From positions 585,001-649,000 of the forward strand of contig NZ_JAJSLX010000002.1 in assembly GCF_021290925.1 (NCBI RefSeq): a stretch of 64,000 nt of DNA, in the 5' to 3' direction. Both the position numbers and the translations under genes were made by a program. The stretch comes from Sessilibacter corallicola (GTDB taxonomy: Bacteria > Pseudomonadota > Gammaproteobacteria > Pseudomonadales > Cellvibrionaceae). The notes beneath the pieces were generated by a model that had not been told where the DNA came from, made no database searches, and saw only the letters and a program-made list of their open reading frames with translations. Positions 50,224 through 62,518 of the stretch are shown here, piece by piece (the stretch's first letter is position 1; each line of letters begins with the position of its first letter).

Positions 50224-51501
50224 TTAAGCTGGGAAGTCGCGCTTATCGTAGCCAGTGTAAAGCTGACGAGGACGACCAATTTTGTATGAACCGCTGATCA
50301 TTTCTGCCCAGTGAGCGATCCAACCTACAGTACGTCCAGTTGCGAAGATCACAGTGAACATTTCAGTTGGAATGCCGATGGCTTTCATTATGATGCCAGA
50401 GTAGAAATCAACGTTCGGGTACAATTTCTTCTCGATGAAGTATGGATCTTCCAAGGCGATTTCTTCTAGACGCTTAGCAACGGCTAGTAGTGGATCGTTA
50501 TCAAGACCTAATTCAGCCAATACTTCGTCACAGGTCGCTTTCATTACTTTCGCACGTGGGTCGAAGTTTTTGTAAACGCGGTGACCGAAGCCCATTAGAC
50601 GGAATGGATCGTTTTTGTCTTTTGCTTTAGCAACGAACTTGTCGATGTTAGAAACATCGCCGATTTCCGCAAGCATGTTAAGAACGGCTTCGTTTGCACC
50701 ACCGTGCGCAGGACCCCAAAGTGCAGTGATACCAGAAGCGATACATGCGAATGGGTTAGCGCCAGAAGAACCAGCTAGACGAACGGTAGAAGTAGATGCG
50801 TTTTGCTCATGGTCGGCGTGCAATAGGAAGATTTTGTCCATTGCGCGTGCCAAAGTAGGGCTAACTTCTGGGTCATCACATGGAGTACCGAACATCATGT
50901 GTAGGAAGTTCTCTGAGTAGCTCAACTTGTTGTTCGGGTACATGAACGGCTGGCCTTGAGAGTGCTTGTAACACATAGCGGCCAAAGTTGGCATTTTAGC
51001 AATCAAGCGGTGTGCAGAGATTGCGCGGTGCTCAGGATTGGTGATGTCTAGGTAATCATGGTAGAAAGATGCCATTGCACCAACTGCACCACACATCATA
51101 GACATTGGGTGTGCGTTGTGGTGGAAGCCTCGGAAGAAGCGCGCCATAGCTTCATTAACCATGGTGTGGTTAGTGATGATATTTACGAATTCTTCTTTTT
51201 CTTGGGGATTTGGCAATTCGCCATTGAGGAGGAGGAAGCAGGTTTCTAGAAAGTCGGAGTGCTCGGCGAGTTGTTCGATTGGGTAACCACGATGGAGAAG
51301 AACGCCGGCTTCGCCATCAATATAAGTGATTTTAGATTCACATGATGCAGTGGATACGAATCCGGGGTCATAGGTGAAATACCCTTTGCCGGTTAAGCCG
51401 CGAACATCAATAACATCAGGGCCTGTTGAGCCAGAATATACTGGCAGCTCTACTTGTTCGTCCAAACCCTCGACCGTAAGGTAAGCTTTCTTATCAGTCA
51501 T
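50224..51501 (-). CDS. gltA: Citrate synthase (type II, hexameric)
   Basis: 425 aa, normal for Gram-negative NADH-sensitive citrate synthase. Opening [19 protein letters not shown], then [32 protein letters not shown]. The catalytic region holds [10 protein letters not shown] (His), [10 protein letters not shown] (His) and [16 protein letters not shown], with a later Asp (VDFYSGI). Start ATG 51501 has GGAGT upstream. It condenses oxaloacetate with acetyl-CoA, the entry to the TCA cycle, and is divergent from the sdhCDAB operon, sharing a 996-nt control region. The usual allosteric N-terminal domain is present, so NADH control is likely. Confidence 0.97.
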   Translation of the reverse strand: MTDKKAYLTVEGLDEQVELPVYSGSTGPDVIDVRGLTGKGYFTYDPGFVSTASCESKITYIDGEAGVLLHRGYPIEQLAEHSDFLETCFLLLNGELPNPQEKEEFVNIITNHTMVNEAMARFFRGFHHNAHPMSMMCGAVGAMASFYHDYLDITNPEHRAISAHRLIAKMPTLAAMCYKHSQGQPFMYPNNKLSYSENFLHMMFGTPCDDPEVSPTLARAMDKIFLLHADHEQNASTSTVRLAGSSGANPFACIASGITALWGPAHGGANEAVLNMLAEIGDVSNIDKFVAKAKDKNDPFRLMGFGHRVYKNFDPRAKVMKATCDEVLAELGLDNDPLLAVAKRLEEIALEDPYFIEKKLYPNVDFYSGIIMKAIGIPTEMFTVIFATGRTVGWIAHWAEMISGSYKIGRPRQLYTGYDKRDFPA

Positions 51502-52497
51502 AACGGACTCCTATAATTGCAAATTGTCTAAGCCATTGGTAAGTATTCAGGCTGTGGGAAGAAAATCTTTCTGGATACTTTATATGGTAGCTGTTTTGGT
51601 AGTACAGCCACCTGTATTTATCGGACGTCTGGCATCCTATTTGAATTAGCTGCCCTTTTGGGCTGGCTGGCAAACTATACGGCCGTGCCGTGGAAAGTCA
51701 ATGTATAGCTGTGGCCCACATCTGTTCGTTTAATTTGGAACAGGGGAGTCGAAAAAAGGCTGTATTGCGCCAAAATGCCATACTAGAAACTTAATAACCT
51801 GCCTAAAGTTTCTTGGAAAAACTATTTGAACCCTCTGAAATACAGGGTTATCCAATATTTCAGAACCTCATTACTACTGTTTTTAGCGCAAATTTTTACT
51901 GCGGTAATATGTGAAAATACGGTAGCGGTTAGTCGTATAAAATTTTCCAAATTTACTACTAAAGTCTGGTTAACTTTACTGGACCCTTGTTAAATTTATG
52001 TGGCTAACGCTTGCGTAAGTGTAATTATAGTTTACTTTTTTAAATCAATTTAACAAGTAATGAACCTGTTAAATTTAATTGCATATATACAATGCATTTT
52101 TGCTCTTAAACGGAAGATCAACAACGCTGAATTGGCCGAATTTTGTGAAAATTTCTATGTTCATTGTTGTAGATAAACCGGTTTTTAACAATTTTGGAAA
52201 CAAATTAATTAATTTTTTTTGACGCCAAAAATTTCATTCAAACCTTTGAATTACCTATAACTATCGCATAAATAGGGGCTTTTAGTTATTTGAAAACTAA
52301 GGTTATGAACCTCACTCTATAGTCTGACTAATTGTAATTTCGAAGTCATATATCTATAATTTCGCGCGTTCTTACAGGGGGAATTTTGTGCGTATTCGCT
52401 TGATTCCGTAGCTTGTGAGCAAGGCTTTTCCCGCCGAGTAAAAAATGGCCTTTCTTGAAATGGCTTCCGTTTGGTAGCGAAAAAGGTAGCACTAACC
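51502..52497. promoter_or_regulatory. Divergent gltA-sdhC control region with repeated TGTTAAATT motifs
   Basis: 996 nt without a gene. TGTTAAATTTA occurs at 51988-51998 and again at 52067-52077; the reverse complement AATTTAACA lies at 52047-52055, so the last two make a 9-bp inverted repeat with an 11-nt loop. TGTTAA resembles half sites of the redox regulator ArcA, which controls sdh and gltA in enteric bacteria; identification as ArcA sites is inference. Confidence 0.4.
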
Positions 52498-52872
52498 GTG
52501 AACAAAAATAGACCTGTAAATCTAGATATTTCAACCTTCAGCCTTCCAATTACCGCTTACGTTTCGATTTTGCACCGTGTTTCGGGCGTCATTCTGTTTG
52601 GCGTTGTCGCGCTCCTACTTTGGGCGTTGGGCACGAGCTTAAGTTCCGAAAGTGGCTTTGAAAGTGTCAAAGAAGTTTTCTCTAGTCCTATAGTTAAGTT
52701 GATTATGTGGGCCAGTTTGGCAGCTCTTGCGTATCATTTGGTAGCTGGCGTTCGCCATCTATTTATGGATGCAGGCATTGGTGAAACCCTCGAAGGGGGT
52801 AAAGCTGGAGCCAAAGTCGTCATCGCAGTAGCGATTGTATTGATTCTGTTAGCAGGAGTTTGGGTATGGTAA
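52498..52872 (+). CDS. sdhC: Succinate dehydrogenase cytochrome b556 subunit
   Basis: 124 aa from GTG 52498, chosen because the N-terminus MNKNRPVNLDISTFSLPITAYVSILHR then matches E. coli SdhC (RPVNLDLQTIRFPITA); a frame nine codons longer is not favoured. Three membrane helices. The heme/quinone residues Ser and Arg in SILHRVSGVILF and His in YHLVAGVRHLFMD are conserved. It anchors SdhAB to the membrane and helps bind ubiquinone. Its stop overlaps the sdhD start by seven nt. Confidence 0.95.
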   Translation: MNKNRPVNLDISTFSLPITAYVSILHRVSGVILFGVVALLLWALGTSLSSESGFESVKEVFSSPIVKLIMWASLAALAYHLVAGVRHLFMDAGIGETLEGGKAGAKVVIAVAIVLILLAGVWVW

Positions 52873-53234
52873 CAGCAGTTACAAGTTTTGGTCGAAGTGG
52901 TCTTTACGACTGGTTAATTCAACGTGTCAGCGCTGTAGTGTTGGCGGCATATACAATTTTTCTTGTTGTGTATTTGGTTGCAAACCCCGGTTTGACCTAC
53001 GATCAATGGTCTGGTCTTTTCGATCAGTTATGGATGAGAGTTTTTAGTTTAGTTACTTTGCTTTCTATCATTGCTCATGCTTGGATTGGTTTATGGTCTG
53101 TATTGACAGACTACTTAACCGCTCGTGCAATAGGTGCGAAAGCTGTAGTTGCTCGAATTGTGGCTCAGGTAATCCTTGGCGCTGTAGCTATTACTTACAC
53201 CGTTTGGGGTGTTGAAATATTGTGGGGTCTGTAA
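52866..53234 (+). CDS. sdhD: Succinate dehydrogenase membrane anchor subunit
   Basis: 122 aa from ATG 52866 (AGGAG seven nt upstream; a TTG two codons before is less likely). Three helices, with FGRSGLYDWLIQRVSAVVLAAY at the start (Arg/Ser near the quinone), AHAWIGLWSVLTDYL with the conserved heme-axial His and the Asp/Tyr quinone pair. It completes the cytochrome b with SdhC. Overlap of seven nt with sdhC and a gap of three nt to sdhA indicate tight translational coupling within the sdhCDAB operon. Confidence 0.94.
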   Translation: MVTAVTSFGRSGLYDWLIQRVSAVVLAAYTIFLVVYLVANPGLTYDQWSGLFDQLWMRVFSLVTLLSIIAHAWIGLWSVLTDYLTARAIGAKAVVARIVAQVILGAVAITYTVWGVEILWGL

Positions 53235-53237
53235 GTC

Positions 53238-55010
53238 ATGGCTAATATGAGAACTATTACATTTGATGGCATCGTTATTGGTGGCGGTGGCGCTGGTATG
53301 CGCGCTGCACTTCAGATGGCTCAATCTGGTTACAAAACCGCTGTAATCACTAAAGTATTCCCAACCCGTTCGCACACCGTTTCTGCTCAGGGCGGTATTA
53401 CTTGTGCGATCGCATCAGCTGATCCAAATGATGATTGGCGTTGGCATATGTATGACACTGTTAAAGGTTCCGATTACATCGGTGACCAAGACGCTATTGA
53501 ATATATGTGTTCAGTAGGTCCAGAAGCAGTGTTCGAACTAGAGCACATGGGTCTTCCATTCTCTCGTACAGAAGAAGGCCGTATCTACCAACGTCCGTTT
53601 GGTGGACAGTCTAAAGAGTTTGGTAAAGGTGGACAGGCTGCTCGTACTTGTGCAGCGGCGGACCGTACCGGTCACGCATTGCTTCACACTCTTTATCAAA
53701 ACAACGTAAAGAACAATACCGTTTTCCTAAACGAGTGGTTCGCTGTTGATCTTGTGAAAAACCAAGACGATGTTGTAACTGGCGTTATCGCTATTAGCAT
53801 CGAAACCGGCGAAACCGTTTACGTAAAATCGAAAGCGACTGTATTTGCTACTGGTGGTGCAGGTCGTATCTTCGCATCTACCACTAACGCTCATATTAAC
53901 ACTGGTGATGGTGTTGGTATGGCTCTTCGCGCTGGCGTACCTGTACAAGACATCGAAATGTGGCAGTTCCACCCGACCGGTATTCACGGTGCAGGTGTTC
54001 TTGTAACTGAAGGTTGTCGCGGTGAAGGTGGTTACCTCATCAACAAAGATGGTGAACGCTTCATGGAGCGTTATGCGCCAAACGCTAAAGACCTTGCAGG
54101 CCGTGACGTTGTTGCGCGCTCTATGGTTCTTGAAATTCTTGAAGGCCGTGGCTGTGGTCCTGATGGCGACCACGTATTCTTGAAACTTGATCACCTAGGT
54201 GAAGAAGTTCTTGAAAGCCGTTTGCCAGGTATTTGTGAATTATCACGTACCTTCGCACACGCCGACCCTGTAAAAGTACCAGTACCGGTAGTACCAACTT
54301 GTCACTATATGATGGGTGGTATTGCAACCAACATTCACGGTCAAGCTTTGACTCAAGACGCTGCGGGCAACGATAAAGTAATCGAAGGCTTGTACGCTTG
54401 TGGTGAAATTGCGTGTGTATCTGTACACGGTGCTAACCGTCTTGGCGGTAACTCACTGCTTGACTTGGTTGTATTTGGTCGTGCGGCTGGTTTGTACATC
54501 GAGAAAGCACTGCGTGAAGGCATCGATAACCGCGAATCAAGCGATTCCGATATCGAAGCGGCAATGGCTCGTTTGAACAAAGTGAACACGTCTACTTCTG
54601 GCGAAAATGCATCTGCACTTCGCAAAGAGTTGCAAACTGTTATGCAAAACCACTTCGGTGTATTCCGTCGCGGTGACTACATGCAAGAAGGTGTTAAGAA
54701 GCTGGCTGATCTTCGTGAGCGTATTGAAAACGTTCACCTTGAAGATAAGAGCGCTGCATTCAACACTGCTCGTATCGAAGCACTTGAACTTCAAAACTTG
54801 ATGGAAACTGCAGAAGCGACTGCGATTGCAGCAGAAGTTCGAACTGAATCTCGCGGTGCTCATGCTCGTGAAGACTTCACTGAACGTGACGATGAAAACT
54901 GGCTATGTCACTCATTGTTCTTCCCTGGTGAAAAACGCGTTGCAAAACGTGCGGTTAACTTTGCGCCAAAAACGGTTGAACGTTTTGAGCCAAAAGTTCG
55001 TACCTATTAA
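53238..55010 (+). CDS. sdhA: Succinate dehydrogenase flavoprotein subunit
   Basis: 590 aa, standard length. FAD-binding [16 protein letters not shown], covalent FAD His in [11 protein letters not shown], active-site [12 protein letters not shown] and [21 protein letters not shown], and the C-terminal [11 protein letters not shown] segment followed by [13 protein letters not shown]. It oxidises succinate to fumarate and passes electrons to SdhB. It follows sdhD by three nt. Base composition of the region is a little more GC-rich than the AT-rich intergenic DNA but normal for housekeeping genes of the window. Confidence 0.97.
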   Translation: MANMRTITFDGIVIGGGGAGMRAALQMAQSGYKTAVITKVFPTRSHTVSAQGGITCAIASADPNDDWRWHMYDTVKGSDYIGDQDAIEYMCSVGPEAVFELEHMGLPFSRTEEGRIYQRPFGGQSKEFGKGGQAARTCAAADRTGHALLHTLYQNNVKNNTVFLNEWFAVDLVKNQDDVVTGVIAISIETGETVYVKSKATVFATGGAGRIFASTTNAHINTGDGVGMALRAGVPVQDIEMWQFHPTGIHGAGVLVTEGCRGEGGYLINKDGERFMERYAPNAKDLAGRDVVARSMVLEILEGRGCGPDGDHVFLKLDHLGEEVLESRLPGICELSRTFAHADPVKVPVPVVPTCHYMMGGIATNIHGQALTQDAAGNDKVIEGLYACGEIACVSVHGANRLGGNSLLDLVVFGRAAGLYIEKALREGIDNRESSDSDIEAAMARLNKVNTSTSGENASALRKELQTVMQNHFGVFRRGDYMQEGVKKLADLRERIENVHLEDKSAAFNTARIEALELQNLMETAEATAIAAEVRTESRGAHAREDFTERDDENWLCHSLFFPGEKRVAKRAVNFAPKTVERFEPKVRTY

Positions 55011-55027
55011 TTTCGGGAGTAATGGTT

Positions 55028-55732
55028 ATGTTGAAAGTCGAAGTTTATCGTTACAACCCTGATACCGACAAAGCACCTTTTATGAAATCATATGAGGTAG
55101 ATACTCAGGGTAAAGACCTAATGGTTCTTGACGTTCTTGAGCTTTTAAAAGCTCAAGATCCAAGTCTTGCGTTCAGACGTTCGTGCCGTGAAGGTGTATG
55201 TGGTTCTGACGGTATGAATATCAATGGTAAAAATGGTTTGGCGTGTATTAAGGCGTTGTCTGAATGTGTTAAAGACAACAAATTAATTTTGCGTCCATTA
55301 CCTGGCTTGCCAGTTATTCGCGATCTCGTTATCGATATGTCTCAGTTCTACGAGCAATATCGAAAAATTGAGCCGTTTTTGCAGAATGACACTCCTGCAC
55401 CTGCTATTGAGCGTCTACAATCTCCAGAAGAGCGTGCAAAACTGGATGGTTTATACGAGTGCATTTTATGTGCTTGTTGTTCAACCAGTTGTCCGTCTTT
55501 CTGGTGGAATCCAGACAAGTTCATTGGACCTGCAGGTTTGTTACAAGCTTATCGTTTCTTGGCAGATAGCCGTGATACGGAAACAGAGCATCGTTTAGCG
55601 AATTTGGACGATCCGTTCAGCGTATTCCGCTGTCACGGTATCCAAAACTGTGTGAATGTTTGCCCGAAAGGATTGAATCCTACCAAGGCAATCGGCCACA
55701 TTCGCAACATGTTGCTCAGCAGCGCTACTTAA
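55028..55732 (+). CDS. sdhB: Succinate dehydrogenase iron-sulfur subunit
   Basis: 234 aa from the ATG at 55028 (GGGAG eight nt upstream; an ATG at 55022 lies too close to it). Ferredoxin-like N-terminal domain with FRRSCREGVCGSDGMNI and NGLACI (2Fe-2S ligands), C-terminal domain with CILCACCSTSCPSFWWNPDK (4Fe-4S) and CHGIQNCVNVCPKGLNPTKA (3Fe-4S). It transfers electrons from FAD to ubiquinone. It closes the sdhCDAB cluster; sucA follows after 556 nt. Confidence 0.96.
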   Translation: MLKVEVYRYNPDTDKAPFMKSYEVDTQGKDLMVLDVLELLKAQDPSLAFRRSCREGVCGSDGMNINGKNGLACIKALSECVKDNKLILRPLPGLPVIRDLVIDMSQFYEQYRKIEPFLQNDTPAPAIERLQSPEERAKLDGLYECILCACCSTSCPSFWWNPDKFIGPAGLLQAYRFLADSRDTETEHRLANLDDPFSVFRCHGIQNCVNVCPKGLNPTKAIGHIRNMLLSSAT

Positions 55733-56288
55733 TATAATTATAAATAAGCACTTCACTGTGAATTCACATGTGGAGTGCTCTGATAAATTTTTAATTCGTT
55801 TACGTTTTTGAGATTTGTTTTGTAGACGGCCGAAGACCTGCTCATTATTAAAAATATCACAGTCTTTTGGTTTAATACTTGACTTAGATTGTCATAGGCG
55901 TACATTGCGCGACGAAGCTAAATTCGAACAGGTATTTGTTTTGTTCGAAACTAAAAGCCTGATTATTTTTTGGGCAAATTTAACTGTGTCGTTGTAACTA
56001 GCGGCGATTTAGCGATCATAGGGGTGCGCCGACAGTCGTCGGCCTATCTGTAAAAGTCAGGCGGTAAACGTTCTGACACTCAAGGTTTCTATGCCGATTG
56101 TTCGTTTTCTAGTAGTTAATACGATGAAAGCGGAATAAAAGATTAGCTTCGCCTTGTAGTTCCCAGAACGGAAATAATTGCCAAGGTCAGAGAACCTTAA
56201 GTCTTAAAATAATAAGATTAGAGGTATTGGTCCATGACATTTTAGCGCCTCTTGCAGGTAGGATGCCCCAGTTAAAAGGTGGGCAGAA
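55733..56288 (+). other. sdhB-sucA intergenic region with a hairpin
   Basis: 556 nt with no gene. A compact hairpin GCCGAC-AGTC-GTCGGC lies at 56028-56043 without a T-run, so it is more likely a processing or stability element than a terminator. A separate sucA promoter may exist here, but I found no convincing one. Ribosome binding site AAAGGTGGG precedes sucA. Confidence 0.45.
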
Positions 56289-59132
56289 ATGCAAGACAGC
56301 ATCATGGAAGCTCTTTGGAGTACTTCCCATATATCAGGTGGAAACGCCGCATACGTTGAAGAAATGTACGATACGTACCTTCACGACCCGAACGCCATTC
56401 CGGAACAATGGCGTGAATATTTTGACCAGCTTCCTCGACTTCAGGGTGTTATCGGCGCCGATACTCCTCATTCTGTTATTCGTGAACAATTTGCACAACT
56501 TGCAAAAGATCGTGTTCGCGATAAAGGGACTTTAGGTGCTTCTGCTGGCGGTGCAGTCAGTTCAGAGCATGAGTCTAAACAGATAAAAGTTGTCCAGCTT
56601 ATCAATTCCTATCGTTCACGCGGTCATCAGATTGCTAAGACTGATCCTTTAGGACTTACGCCTCCTAAAGACGTGCCGGATCTTGATATTCATTATCATG
56701 GTTTGACCACGGCAGATTTGGATACAGTTTTTCAAACTGGCGATTTGATGTTGGGTATTGAACAAGCGCCTCTACGCGACATTCTTTCCGCTCTACAACA
56801 AACCTATTGCGGTTCAATTGGCGCAGAAGTTACTCATGTTAATGATGCTGCTGAACGCCAATGGTTATTGCAACGCTTAGAAAGTGTGCGTGCAAATCCA
56901 AATTACAGCCGCGAAGTTCAGCTGCGATTATTAGATCGCTTGACCGCAGCCGAAGGCTTAGAGCGCCATCTCGACAGTAAATACCCAGGTACCAAACGTT
57001 TTGGTCTTGAGGGTGGCGAGAGTTTCATCCCGTTAATCGATGCTTTGATCAAGCGCGCTGGTGCGTTTGGTGCAAAAGAAATCGTTATGGGCATGGCTCA
57101 CCGTGGCCGTCTAAATACCCTGGTGAATATCCTTGGTAAAAACCCAACCGATTTGTTCGACGAGTTTGAAGGTAAAAAACTGGTTGATACTTCCGGTGAC
57201 GTTAAATACCACCAAGGTTTCTCTTCAAATGTGATGACCCAAGGTGGCGAAGTTCACTTGGCGATGGCATTTAACCCATCTCACCTCGAAATCGTTTCAC
57301 CTGTGGTGGAAGGTTCCGTTCGTGCTCGCCAAGATCGCAGAGACGACGCAACCGGTGATTTAGTGGTGCCTATTTCTGTTCACGGTGATGCTGCATTTGC
57401 AGGCCAAGGTGTGGTTTTTGAGACTTTCCAAATGTCTCAAACTCGCGCTTATAAAACCGGCGGAACAGTACACGTGGTTATCAATAACCAAGTGGGCTTT
57501 ACGACGAATAACAAAGAAGACGCACGTTCTACAGAATACTGTACTGACGTTGCTAAGTTTGTCGAAGCACCTGTATTCCACGTTAATGGTGATGATCCAG
57601 AAGCGGTTATCTTCGTTTCTCAATTGGCGATGGATTACCGTTACGAATTTAAGAAAGACGTTGTTATTGATTTGGTGTGTTACCGTCGCCGTGGTCACAA
57701 CGAGACCGACGAGCCGTCTTCAACACAGCCATTGATGTACAAAAAAATTCGCGGTCAAAAAACCACCCGTACTCTTTACGCAGAAAATCTTGTTTCTTCG
57801 AGCGTTTTATCTCAAGAAGAAGCCGACACTCTGGCGAAAGAATACCGTGCGAAATTGGATCGCGGTGAATCGGTTGCTGACGGCTTAATTTCTGAGCCAG
57901 ACAGCTCTCTGTTCGTTGATTGGTCTCCTTACATCGGTCATGACTGGACCGCTGAAGGCGATACTCGCGTTGAATTCAAAAAACTCAGCGAAATCGCAGC
58001 GAAAACTTGTGATGTTCCTGACGGAATTCAAGTACAGCGTCAAGTGGCTAAGATCTACGAAGATCGCCGCAAAATGGCCGCTGGCAGTGCCGCACTTAAC
58101 TGGGGAATGGCAGAAGTTCTCGCTTACGCTACGCTGTTAGAAGAAGGCTACTCCATTCGCATGACCGGTCAGGATTGTGGTCGTGGTACGTTCTCTCACC
58201 GCCATGCCGTTTTGCACAGTCAACAAGACGCGACTCGCTACGTTCCTCTGGAAAATATTAAAGACGATCAACCGGCGTTCGATCTTTACGATTCATACCT
58301 TTCGGAAGAAGCAGTACTGGCTTTCGAATACGGTTACGCAACCACCACACCAAAAGGTTTGGTGATTTGGGAAGCTCAGTTTGGCGATTTCGCTAACGGT
58401 GCCCAGGTTGTTATCGACCAATTTATTACCAGTGGTGAGCACAAGTGGGGTCGTTTGTGTGGTTTGACCATGCTATTGCCGCACGGCTATGAAGGCCAGG
58501 GTCCAGAGCACTCCTCTGCACGTCTTGAGCGTTTCATGCAGTTGTGTGCTGAGCACAATATTCAAGTGTGTATCCCAACCACACCGGCTCAGGTTTTCCA
58601 CATGCTTCGTCGTCAGGCGATTCGTCCAATGCGTCGCCCGTTGGTTGTGATGAGTCCTAAGTGGATTCTTCGTCACCCATTAGCGACTTCTTCTTTGGAA
58701 GAGCTGTCTGAAGGAAGTTTCCAGAATGTTATTGGCGATGATCAAATCGATCCAGCCAAGGCAAAACGTGTTGTGATGTGTAGTGGTAAGGTTTACTACC
58801 ACTTACTAGAAGCGCGTACAGAGAAAGAAATTGATGACGTTGCTATTGTTCGTATCGAGCAACTTTATCCTTTCCCTGAAGAAGAATTGTACAAGGCTCT
58901 TGAGCCGTACAAAAACATCGTCGACTTTACTTGGTGTCAGGAAGAGCCGATGAACCAAGGTGCGTGGTTCAGTTGTCAACACAGAATGTACCGCGTGCTT
59001 AATAAGCTAGAACTCAATGTACCATTGAAATTTGCCGGTCGAGATGCGTCCGCTGCGCCTGCTGCAGGCTATATGTCTACGCACGTAGAAGAGCAAACTA
59101 CTTTGGTAAACAAAGCGCTTATCGTTGAATGA
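56289..59132 (+). CDS. sucA: 2-oxoglutarate dehydrogenase E1 component
   Basis: 947 aa (E. coli 933). ThDP-dependent decarboxylase: an N-terminal E2-binding helix (ETQDSIMEALWSTSHISGGNAAYVEEMYDTYL-type start), GMAHRGRLNTLVNILGK, NPSHLEIVSPVVEGSVRARQDRR, SVHGDAAFAGQGVVFE, GTVHVVINNQVGFTT, GHNETDEPSSTQPLMYK, and later GQDCGRGTFSHRHAVLH, EAQFGDFANGAQVVIDQFI, GQGPEHSSARLERFMQLC. Start ATG 56289 with AAAGGTGGG upstream. It makes the first step of the 2-oxoglutarate dehydrogenase complex with SucB and Lpd. No frameshift seen. Confidence 0.97.
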   Translation: MQDSIMEALWSTSHISGGNAAYVEEMYDTYLHDPNAIPEQWREYFDQLPRLQGVIGADTPHSVIREQFAQLAKDRVRDKGTLGASAGGAVSSEHESKQIKVVQLINSYRSRGHQIAKTDPLGLTPPKDVPDLDIHYHGLTTADLDTVFQTGDLMLGIEQAPLRDILSALQQTYCGSIGAEVTHVNDAAERQWLLQRLESVRANPNYSREVQLRLLDRLTAAEGLERHLDSKYPGTKRFGLEGGESFIPLIDALIKRAGAFGAKEIVMGMAHRGRLNTLVNILGKNPTDLFDEFEGKKLVDTSGDVKYHQGFSSNVMTQGGEVHLAMAFNPSHLEIVSPVVEGSVRARQDRRDDATGDLVVPISVHGDAAFAGQGVVFETFQMSQTRAYKTGGTVHVVINNQVGFTTNNKEDARSTEYCTDVAKFVEAPVFHVNGDDPEAVIFVSQLAMDYRYEFKKDVVIDLVCYRRRGHNETDEPSSTQPLMYKKIRGQKTTRTLYAENLVSSSVLSQEEADTLAKEYRAKLDRGESVADGLISEPDSSLFVDWSPYIGHDWTAEGDTRVEFKKLSEIAAKTCDVPDGIQVQRQVAKIYEDRRKMAAGSAALNWGMAEVLAYATLLEEGYSIRMTGQDCGRGTFSHRHAVLHSQQDATRYVPLENIKDDQPAFDLYDSYLSEEAVLAFEYGYATTTPKGLVIWEAQFGDFANGAQVVIDQFITSGEHKWGRLCGLTMLLPHGYEGQGPEHSSARLERFMQLCAEHNIQVCIPTTPAQVFHMLRRQAIRPMRRPLVVMSPKWILRHPLATSSLEELSEGSFQNVIGDDQIDPAKAKRVVMCSGKVYYHLLEARTEKEIDDVAIVRIEQLYPFPEEELYKALEPYKNIVDFTWCQEEPMNQGAWFSCQHRMYRVLNKLELNVPLKFAGRDASAAPAAGYMSTHVEEQTTLVNKALIVE

Positions 59133-59162
59133 GCACAAAGAGTTCATAAGGTCATAATCTAA

Positions 59163-59178
59163 GCGGGCGCGAGCCCGC
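59163..59178 (+). other. GNRA hairpin in the sucA-sucB gap
   Basis: GCGGGC-GCGA-GCCCGC: a six-bp GC-only stem capped by a stable GNRA tetraloop, between the sucA stop and the sucB ribosome binding site (AAGGAAG). Lacks a T-run, so transcription continues; may tune mRNA decay or sucA:sucB stoichiometry. Confidence 0.55.
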
Positions 59179-59229
59179 AAAAATAAACACTCCACAACGA
59201 AGCTGTATCCTGAAGGAAGATCAACCACA

Positions 59230-60726
59230 ATGACTACAGATATTAAAGCGCCTACATTCCCAGAGTCAGTACAAGACGGTGTAATTGCAACCTGGCACAA
59301 ACAACCTGGCGAAGCAGTCAGTCGAGATGAATTGTTGGTTGACATTGAAACCGACAAAGTAGTTTTAGAAGTTGTTGCGCCAGCAGACGGTGTCTTGGGC
59401 GACGTACTTAAAAAAGAAGGCGATACCGTTCTAAGTAACGAAGTTATCGCAAATATTTCAGCAGCCGGTGCCGCTGCGGCTCCTGCACCTGCTGCTGAAG
59501 CAGCTCCTGCGGCAGCGCCAGCTGCGTCTGGTGCAGCAGTAGAAATCAAAGCGCCAACTTTCCCAGAATCTGTACAAGACGGCACCATTGCAAACTGGCA
59601 CAAAGCCGTGGGTTCTGCAGTATCTCGCGACGAATTAATTGTTGATATTGAAACCGATAAAGTAGTTTTAGAAGTTGTTGCTCCAGTAGACGGTGTATTG
59701 ACCTCTATCTCTGCTGAAGAAGGTGCGACTATTGCGAGCAACCAAGTAATTGGTGCAATCACCGAAGGCGCAGCAGCCAGCGCAGCTCCTGCGGCAGCAG
59801 TTGCCGAAGCAGCTCCAGTTGCTTCCAACTCAGACGCTGTTGCAAGCCCTGCAGCACGCAAAATGGCAAGCGAAAAAGGTATCGACCTAAATTCTGTTGC
59901 CGGCACTGGCAAAGACGGTCGTATCACCAAAGAAGACGTTGCTTCTGCATCTGCTAAGCCAGCAGCGGCTCCAGCTCCGGCAGCGAAACCTGCAGCGGCG
60001 GCAGCACCGTTACCAGCCGGCGATCGCATCGAAAAACGCGTACCAATGACACGTTTGCGTAAGCGTATTGCTGAGCGTTTGTTGGATGCAACTTCATCAA
60101 CCGCTATGTTGACCACGTTCAACGAAGTAAACATGAAACCATTGATGGATCTTCGTAAAGAGTACAAAGATCTATTCGAGAAAACTCACGACGGTGCGCG
60201 TCTAGGTTTCATGGGTATGTTCACTAAAGCTGCTTGTGAAGCACTAAAACGCTTCCCACAAGTTAACGCTTCTCTCGACGGCGACGACATCGTTTACCAC
60301 GGTTTCCAAGACATCGGTGTTGCGGTTTCTACACCAAACGGCTTGGTGGTTCCTGTATTGCGTGACGTTGATGACATGGGCATCGCTAGCATCGAAAGTG
60401 GTATTCGCGATTTCGGTTTGCGCGCGCGCGACGGCAAAATCGGAATCGACGAGATGATGGGTGGTACTTTCACCATTACTAATGGTGGTGTATTCGGTTC
60501 ATTGTTATCGACTCCTATCTTGAACCCACCACAATCAGCAATTTTGGGTATGCATAAAATTCAAGATCGCCCAATGGCAGTAAATGGCAAGGTAGAAATT
60601 TTGCCAATGATGTATTTGGCATTATCCTACGACCACCGTTTGCTGGACGGTAAAGATGCAGTTCAATTCTTAGTTGCGATCAAAGACATGATTGAAGATC
60701 CAGCTCGAATTCTGCTTCAAGTTTAA
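59230..60726 (+). CDS. sucB: Dihydrolipoyl succinyltransferase (E2) with two lipoyl domains
   Basis: 498 aa, about 90 longer than usual SucB. Two lipoyl domains in tandem (about 2-77 and 103-178) with the same lipoyl-Lys motif [13 protein letters not shown] (Lys43 and Lys144) and the same [13 protein letters not shown] opening; Ala/Pro linkers separate them. The peripheral-subunit-binding domain is about 207-240 ([20 protein letters not shown]). The catalytic domain ends with [16 protein letters not shown] (His/Asp). It transfers succinyl from E1 to CoA. AAGGAAG precedes the ATG. Two lipoyl domains are common in E2p of pyruvate dehydrogenase but unusual in E2o; the succinyltransferase assignment rests on sucA upstream and the catalytic domain sequence. 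Confidence 0.94.
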   Translation: MTTDIKAPTFPESVQDGVIATWHKQPGEAVSRDELLVDIETDKVVLEVVAPADGVLGDVLKKEGDTVLSNEVIANISAAGAAAAPAPAAEAAPAAAPAASGAAVEIKAPTFPESVQDGTIANWHKAVGSAVSRDELIVDIETDKVVLEVVAPVDGVLTSISAEEGATIASNQVIGAITEGAAASAAPAAAVAEAAPVASNSDAVASPAARKMASEKGIDLNSVAGTGKDGRITKEDVASASAKPAAAPAPAAKPAAAAAPLPAGDRIEKRVPMTRLRKRIAERLLDATSSTAMLTTFNEVNMKPLMDLRKEYKDLFEKTHDGARLGFMGMFTKAACEALKRFPQVNASLDGDDIVYHGFQDIGVAVSTPNGLVVPVLRDVDDMGIASIESGIRDFGLRARDGKIGIDEMMGGTFTITNGGVFGSLLSTPILNPPQSAILGMHKIQDRPMAVNGKVEILPMMYLALSYDHRLLDGKDAVQFLVAIKDMIEDPARILLQV

Positions 60727-60747
60727 TTTTAAGCTCAGTGCAAATAC

Positions 60748-62264
<1,517 letters not shown>

Positions 62265-62518
62265 AATTGGTTAAAAAGCCATAACCAAGCCGCATTAAGA
62301 CGGCAGATTTCTAGCTTTGACGTCAGCGCTTTAAATTGGGCGTCAAACTCATCAACTCGCGATATAAGTGAGAGTGAGGCTCGGAGCCGATAAGCGTGCT
62401 TGCTCCGGGCAACCAAGGCGTGAGGTATCAACCTCATAGATGTCAATCGGGTTAGAAAGAGGCGTGATCGTAACCTGGTCATCGTAACTCGCTAACTCAG
62501 TCAAAACGGAAAATAGTC
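62265..62518 (+). other. Structured lpd-sucC gap
   Basis: 254 nt. Two hairpins: TTGGTTA (62267-62273) / TAACCAA (62282-62288) directly after the lpd stop, and TTTGACG (62316-62322) / CGTCAAA (62341-62347) further on. Neither has a T-run. Larger than the neighbouring gaps, it could contain a second promoter for sucCD, but none is clear. Confidence 0.5.

Noticed and set aside
59007-60167. 386-codon minus-strand frame over sucB
   Set aside because: Antisense of the Ala/Pro-rich linkers and lipoyl domains; sucB on the plus strand is certain.
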